Part shown: one piece after another, positions 59,151-64,000 of the stretch
Layout: every line of letters begins with the position of its first letter
Position numbering within the stretch: the stretch's first letter is position 1
Assembly: GCA_036346205.1 (NCBI GenBank)
Contig: JARFJB010002416.1
Span: forward strand, 1-64,000
Length of the DNA: 64,000 bases
Source: Vesta saturnalis
Lineage: Eukaryota > Arthropoda > Insecta > Coleoptera > Lampyridae
Direction: 5' to 3'
The notes under the pieces: model-generated
Seen by the model: the letters and a program-made list of their open reading frames with translations, nothing else
Database searches by the model: none
Told to the model about the DNA's origin: nothing
Position numbers and translations under genes: made by a program

Positions 59151-61054
59151 TTAAGCAGTAATTTGAAATCGGCAATGAGTTGGTTTGGTAGAGAGTTGTC
59201 CGATAATGAGTTGGTATGGCTACCATACAGTTAGCATAGCAATAAGGTGACGGTTGTGAATTGTCATTTAGCTACTCATTACAATAGTAAATAAAGATAG
59301 AGTTATCAAACTTAAGTACTAAGTAAAAATTATTTAAACCAGTTATGTGTTCCCATAAGCGCATCGCACGGTAAAATCTAAATGGAACACAAACATCAAA
59401 TTGAGAACCTATTGGGTATTTTAAACCATTCAGAAATTGTTTGTGCTTTCAAAATCAAACAATGGTGCTTATTAGCAAATATTTCCGGTATACATATAAT
59501 GCAATTCTTAGTAAGTATTTTTATTGTTGAGTTGGAGAAAAATGTCATCCTTCAGATTATATTATATCATAATATGTGCCATTTATCTTAAAATGAACGC
59601 GATTTACTTTTCTTTTTATGTACTTAATTATCTAAAGATATAAAATGAAAGTACCTTATGAGTCTAATTTGGAAGGTCCAGTATTTTATTTGTTACTGTC
59701 GTTAGCAAAATATTGTTACATTTTTGTAATTTCTCAAAATTTTAGGAGGTTGTTCTTAACATTGGCCTTAGTTTAACCGTATGTCTTGATAATATAATAC
59801 ACTAAGATATTCTTCCATAGCACATCATTACTGATACTGAAAAAATTAAAATGAAAAACTGTGAAGTCTTCTACTTTAAGCTAAATATCTCAAATATAAA
59901 AATGTAAACTTTCAAAATTATTATGTATAATTAAGATACTTAGCTTTTGGGTATTTTAAATGGTGTATTTTTTCATTAAATGTTATATAAATTTATACGT
60001 TTTGATAACAAGTACAGTTATCGTCAGTAAATGGTAATATCTGTAAAAATTGCTTGAGAGGTTAGAACAAATTTAGGAAATACGAAACAGATAAAAACGC
60101 AAACGTATATGATATGCTTATTCGCAAAACATGGTACAGCAAGAGATGAATATCTTCAGAAGGTAATAATGACATTAAAATTACTAAATTTAGCAGAAAA
60201 TTAAAACAAAAATAGCAATTAGATGATAAATCAATATATAACGATATTTGCAGATGAAATAGGTTTTCGTGTTTTGGTTAGATTTACATACAATTTCATA
60301 ACATTGAATTTGAATTTTGTGGCCATTCATAAGCGCTTTAATTCCTATTTGATCTCGCGTGGTTTCGAGCAATATCTAAACATGGCATCTAAATTTTAAA
60401 GACATTAAGAATTGTTTGACATCAACAATTCGACAATACTATCTAATTCTGAGCCCCACGTAAAATGTATGAAAACGATTCTTTCGTGTAAGTTGACATC
60501 GCATGTACTTTTCTTAACTTTAAGCATTTTGCCTTCACAAACACTAAATAAAGTTCGGTTTATGACCTTCAATTCAAAAAAATAATTACTCCAATGTATT
60601 TTTCATGTAATTATGTACGTTTTAAATATTTGTACAGTTTCTAGCTCACGTTCCCGGGTCCAAGTAGAACAATTGAACGAATTTTATTTTATTTTGAGGC
60701 ATTCACGTACCGAGCAAGAATATATTCACATATTAGAGCTAGCATCCCAATAATTTCTTGTTTTTATTGCATTTGTCATTTGTTATATAGATAATATTTT
60801 GAGTGTGCATCATACACTGCAACTTTAATCTGATGTACTTAGACACCTTATTACGTAAACTAGAAAAAACTGGACCTCAAACAATGATTTTTTTATGAAT
60901 AAAGATTACTTTAAAATGTTACGGGCTCAGTGGTCACTAGTATCCCTAAACATAATTAACTGCAAAGTGAAATAAATTATAAAACAGCGCTCTAAATGTA
61001 TCAAAATTAAACCTTGAACAAAATATCTAACGCTGAGTCACGAAAGCGTTGGCT
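59151..61054. other. Unassigned AT-rich DNA with a dispersed repeat
   Basis: Segment 59990-60055 (GTTTTGATAACAAGTACAGTTATCGTC and AGTAAATGGTAATA) matches 5935-6000. No genes are recognised; short ORFs at 59382-59591 and 60190-60372 lack features. Confidence 0.45.
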
Positions 61055-61658
61055 GTACAGTGCATCCCATTTTGGTTGAGACAGCCAGATATCTCGGTTG
61101 TTGTTGAATATAGAACCTTGGGTTTGGCGATCCTGTACCACTTTTTAGTGAAACTCAAGATAGCCTGAACATTTTGCCTAACTTTCGTTTATAAATTACA
61201 GTTTTTGAAAATCCATTTTGATCCCTCCATATCTAAGAATTTTCAGGATAATGTTAAATTGAAAACTTGTCCCATAGAGAATTTTACGTAGAATAGGGGA
61301 TAATTTTTTTTTCTATCGTTATGGAGATAAGACTCAAACTTATGATTTTTTCAGTGCAACACCCATATTTTATTATCTCATTAAATTTTTTTTTTCCTTC
61401 GAAAATATATAATATAAACATGAAGAAAATGAAAATTATTAAACATTGAATTTTAATAGAGTGCCATGGATTTCAAAGTTTTACTACAGGAGCATTATTT
61501 GATTTTTATAGTAGGTTATGGATGCTACAAACACTGTTGATTTTAGAGCATTGTTTTATCAAGTGACTAGGAGAAATCAACACATCTGGTGTCATGATGA
61601 CAAATTTTGACGAGTTTTATTGTGTTTGTGTTTATTTTGCTAATTTTGAAATTCTATA

Positions 61659-63632
61659 ATGGCAAAATTTTTCAGAACAACGAAAAGTATGATATCATAC
61701 AATGTATCAATCAATGCCATGAAATGTTGACGAAGCATTAGAATTATATTTAAACAGATAAACTAGTAATTTAAATAAGACATTATATGACATATTGTTT
61801 TAAAACGTTAGATATCCAGAGAGGGTCAACCTAGTCGAGCAACGATATTTCGACTAAAGATAATCTACTAAATTATGGTGTGTTTTAAAGACCCAAGACG
61901 TATAACAAGGAAAATAATGAATTGGATAAATTCAAGCCAGTCTCCGTGTCTTAGACTTTTGTAGAGGTTAGAAAAACACTGGATTCCCGATCACGGGTAC
62001 AAAGGAATTTAGAAAACACAAATTGAAAACCCAAAGTGAATATTGTCCAGAATTTATATGGTTATGCAGCGAGGCTGAATTGTTGTAATTTTTTTGAACC
62101 AAACTCGAAGGGACAAAATTTTAGTAAAGTCATATGGTCAGACGAAAATTTATAAGCATTTTATTTAACAAAAAACAAGGCACTGAATATGAAACCAACA
62201 CCTAATTTTTGAGCAACAACAACAGGGTCGATTTTTTTAATGTAGCCTGTTTTATTGAACTCAACGCGAAGATACTTGGAAATTTTAAAGAAGAATACCA
62301 GAATTCCTGGAGAATTTCCCTCGCCTATCTTAATGCCATTTACCTCCAACAAGACTGCCCTGCCCACAATTGAGGTTGATTGTGCCTTTTTGAAGAAACT
62401 TTCCAGGACCATTAGATTGGAACAAATGGACCCATTTGTGAAGGTTATTTAATAAAAATTCAAAATTTTAAATAATAAAAAGTAATTTAAAATAATGAAA
62501 TAATAAATTTCCTAGAAAATACTAACCTTACACCATTATAATTGTGCCTTAGGCTCTATCGGTAGAGTAACAGGGTGCACTAAAATGATTTTTAATTACC
62601 ACTTACCATCAATAATAAAGAATGTAAAATTAATGAAATTATCTGTGCACCAAATTGTTATTTTTAAACAAACAATTAAACCGACTTTAAAAATGGAAAA
62701 AAAATATACAGACTATGTTTATTGAAATTAAATGTAATGATGAAATAATGAAGGTCAAAATTATGCTTAAAATACTAAATAAAACATAATAAATACCTTA
62801 GAAATTTTTGTACACAAACTTTTTTTGAAACCTCTGGTATCTAAATATGGTTACAAAACGGTTAACAAGATGAAGTCATTCTTACGTCATCATGGTGCAA
62901 TTTGACATAATGTTATCAGCCGCAAAACTGAATTTATCTTTATAAAATCCGTATAATTTCTTCTTAAAACTTTTAAACCACCTTATTGCATTATTTGGAA
63001 GTGTTCCATTCAAAACATTGAATCATTTAACGAAAATGTACGCAACAATAAAATCAAATGCGTACTTAAGATGTAATTACGTTGTCAATTGAATTAATGA
63101 CAAAGTATAATTAAAAAAGGAAAAATACGTAAAGAAAAAGAGAAGCGCCACCGAATTGATGGGCTTTTAAATTTAGATAAAATCAAAGAAGGAGCTCTTT
63201 TGACATTTAACCAAGTGAAAAAAATGGATTCTTAGCATGTTAGATGATTACCGGAAGGATTTGAGCCTCGAAAAGTCACCTTTAAGAAATATAACTATGA
63301 AGAAATGAAAAAGTTGCACCTCAAATAAATAAAATTATTAAAACTTTTGTATTTAGAACTAAATGAAGGAAAGATCCTAAATTGAGGTAGATTTTATAAA
63401 CAAAAAAGAGTTGTTACAACCTGATTTGTCAGTGTTGGACTGTTTTTGGGTTTTTAAAAATAAAATATACGGTAAGACACAATAATATTGAAGTATTTTA
63501 ACAACAGAGGCAGTTTTCCAGAATTTACAAAATCAGCCTTGCATAATTTTAAATGCATTAAGACGTATTAAGAAATTGTGTCAATTGTGTGTTAGGGAAA
63601 ATGGACATCAATTTGAACAATTCAATGAATAA
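61659..63632 (+). pseudogene. DUF4817/DDE transposase pseudogene, interrupted
   Basis: The start is ATG 61659. The N-terminal helix-turn-helix part is recognisable across frames (DIIQCINQCHE near 61690-61730; GSTSRATIFRL near 61825-61857). Catalytic blocks: KVIWSDE near 62126-62146 (first Asp), YLQQDCPAHN near 62341-62370 (second Asp), WIGTNGPI near 62413-62436. About 970 bp of unrelated sequence follows. Then LSVLDCFWVFKNKIYGK resumes near 63428-63478 (third acidic block) and the C-terminal LRRIKKLCQLCVRENGHQFE near 63560-63620 with stop at 63630. Many stops and shifts. The minus ORF at 62161-62412 is its antisense shadow. Confidence 0.8.
62440..63410. other. Foreign insert within the mariner transposase
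   Basis: AT-rich DNA between two halves of the transposase. It contains TAGGCTCTATCGGTAGAGTAACAGG at 62555, like the 5' half of a tRNA, but no box B follows. An open stretch near 63125-63230 is lysine-rich and unrecognised. It is probably a nested insertion, though ends were not found; a large intron is unlikely in this family. Confidence 0.4.
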
Positions 63633-64000
63633 TTTCGAAATTAAATAGTATGAGTAAATATTTAATTAGTTGCTTATTCTACATTATGAACTTTTCATTA
63701 CTATTTGTTTGTTGTCATTAGTTACCTACGTTTTGTGTTTTGTTAGTGAATTAGTGTTAGTATTGTTCTAGTTCCTTTCATGGAAAAACGACAAGCAGTA
63801 TTTCTTCAATTTGAACTTTTTTTGTATGAAAAATCCATAGCCTGTCAGGTTGCGTTGACGCACCCTGTATGTAGGATGTTATAATGACGTGTATTACGTG
63901 TTTTGAGTACGGCTGTATTGAGTTTGAACGAAAAAAAAATTTTTTTTGTGTATATGTATAATGTATGTGGGTGGATGTTACGCCACTGGAAATTTAGGAG

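Larger units (their letters stand above)
61055..63869 (+). mobile_element. DUF4817-type Tc1/mariner transposon
   Basis: The left end TACAGTGCATCC at 61055 and inverted right end TACAGGGTGCGTC at 63869 are imperfect TIRs on TA dinucleotides. Between them lies a broken transposase. The span of 2.8 kb is about 1 kb more than usual, explained by extra sequence at ~62440-63410. The left end continues with GGTTGAGACAGCC and the right with AACCTGACAGGCT, which are alignable. Confidence 0.6.

Noticed and set aside
62161..62412. 83-codon minus-strand frame (and 62255-62452 plus frame in a different register)
   Set aside because: Overlaps the catalytic blocks of the mariner transposase, which read on the plus strand in another frame.
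63781..63890. Short frame starting MEKRQAVFLQFELF near the window end, considered as a new transposase start
   Set aside because: It stops after about 35 codons and overlaps the right end of the mariner element.

Overview
This is AT-rich (roughly 30% GC by eye) animal nuclear DNA, most likely from an insect or another arthropod. The evidence is the set of mobile elements: piggyBac, DUF4817-type Tc1/mariner, jockey-like and RTE-like LINE fragments, a tRNA-derived SINE, a Gypsy-like gag-pro fragment and a virus-like Polinton/Maverick. Spliceosomal introns are visible in two transposase genes. I see no bacterial operon, no rRNA gene and no convincing host protein-coding gene. Almost all interpretable sequence is repetitive DNA in various states of decay.

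Layout. 1-6.3 kb is mostly unassigned AT-rich DNA with two minus-strand SINE copies (4.35-4.94 kb). 6.25-8.7 kb holds a jockey-like LINE ORF1 fragment (minus) between two degenerate direct repeats. 9.96-11.93 kb is a GC-richer, LTR- or promoter-like island. 14.14-15.73 kb is a short transposon with perfect 33-bp terminal inverted repeats (TIRs) starting 5'-AG, a 6-bp target duplication and one ORF. 16.83-19.20 kb is a decayed piggyBac split by a MITE-like insert. 21.10-23.57 kb is a more complete piggyBac. 26.70-27.05 kb is a full-length SINE. 28.2-30.2 kb is a ~117-bp satellite with an apparent five-monomer higher-order repeat, abutting a Gypsy-like gag-protease fragment (30.2-31.9 kb, minus). 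36.37-39.72 kb is a DNA transposon with 4-bp target duplication and a spliced, frameshifted transposase. 39.86-57.08 kb is a Polinton. 58.9-59.15 kb is an RTE-like reverse-transcriptase scrap. 61.06-63.87 kb is a DUF4817 mariner with ~1 kb of foreign sequence inside its transposase.

The Polinton (17,213 bp, TSD AAAGTG, 5'-AG ends, TIRs of roughly 2.1-2.4 kb) is the centrepiece. Its rightward genes are an unknown ORF, a phospholipase-A2-like protein, a pX-like hydrophobic segment, an adenain-like cysteine protease, a minor capsid protein, a double-jelly-roll major capsid protein, a packaging ATPase, a DUF8207 protein, a small unknown ORF, and a retroviral-type integrase with a chromodomain. 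Leftward genes are an intact unknown ORF and a protein-primed family B DNA polymerase. Together these form a virion-morphogenesis block plus a replication/integration block. Most genes carry frameshifts, so the copy appears inactive; a few ORFs (major capsid, 232-aa unknown) remain open.

The most unusual structures are the dyad-rich arrays in the Polinton TIRs, the short Polinton-like 5'-AG element at 14.1-15.7 kb, the higher-order satellite and its outlying monomers at 24.3 and 57.5 kb, and the decayed duplication of the capsid-gene leader at 45.2 kb.
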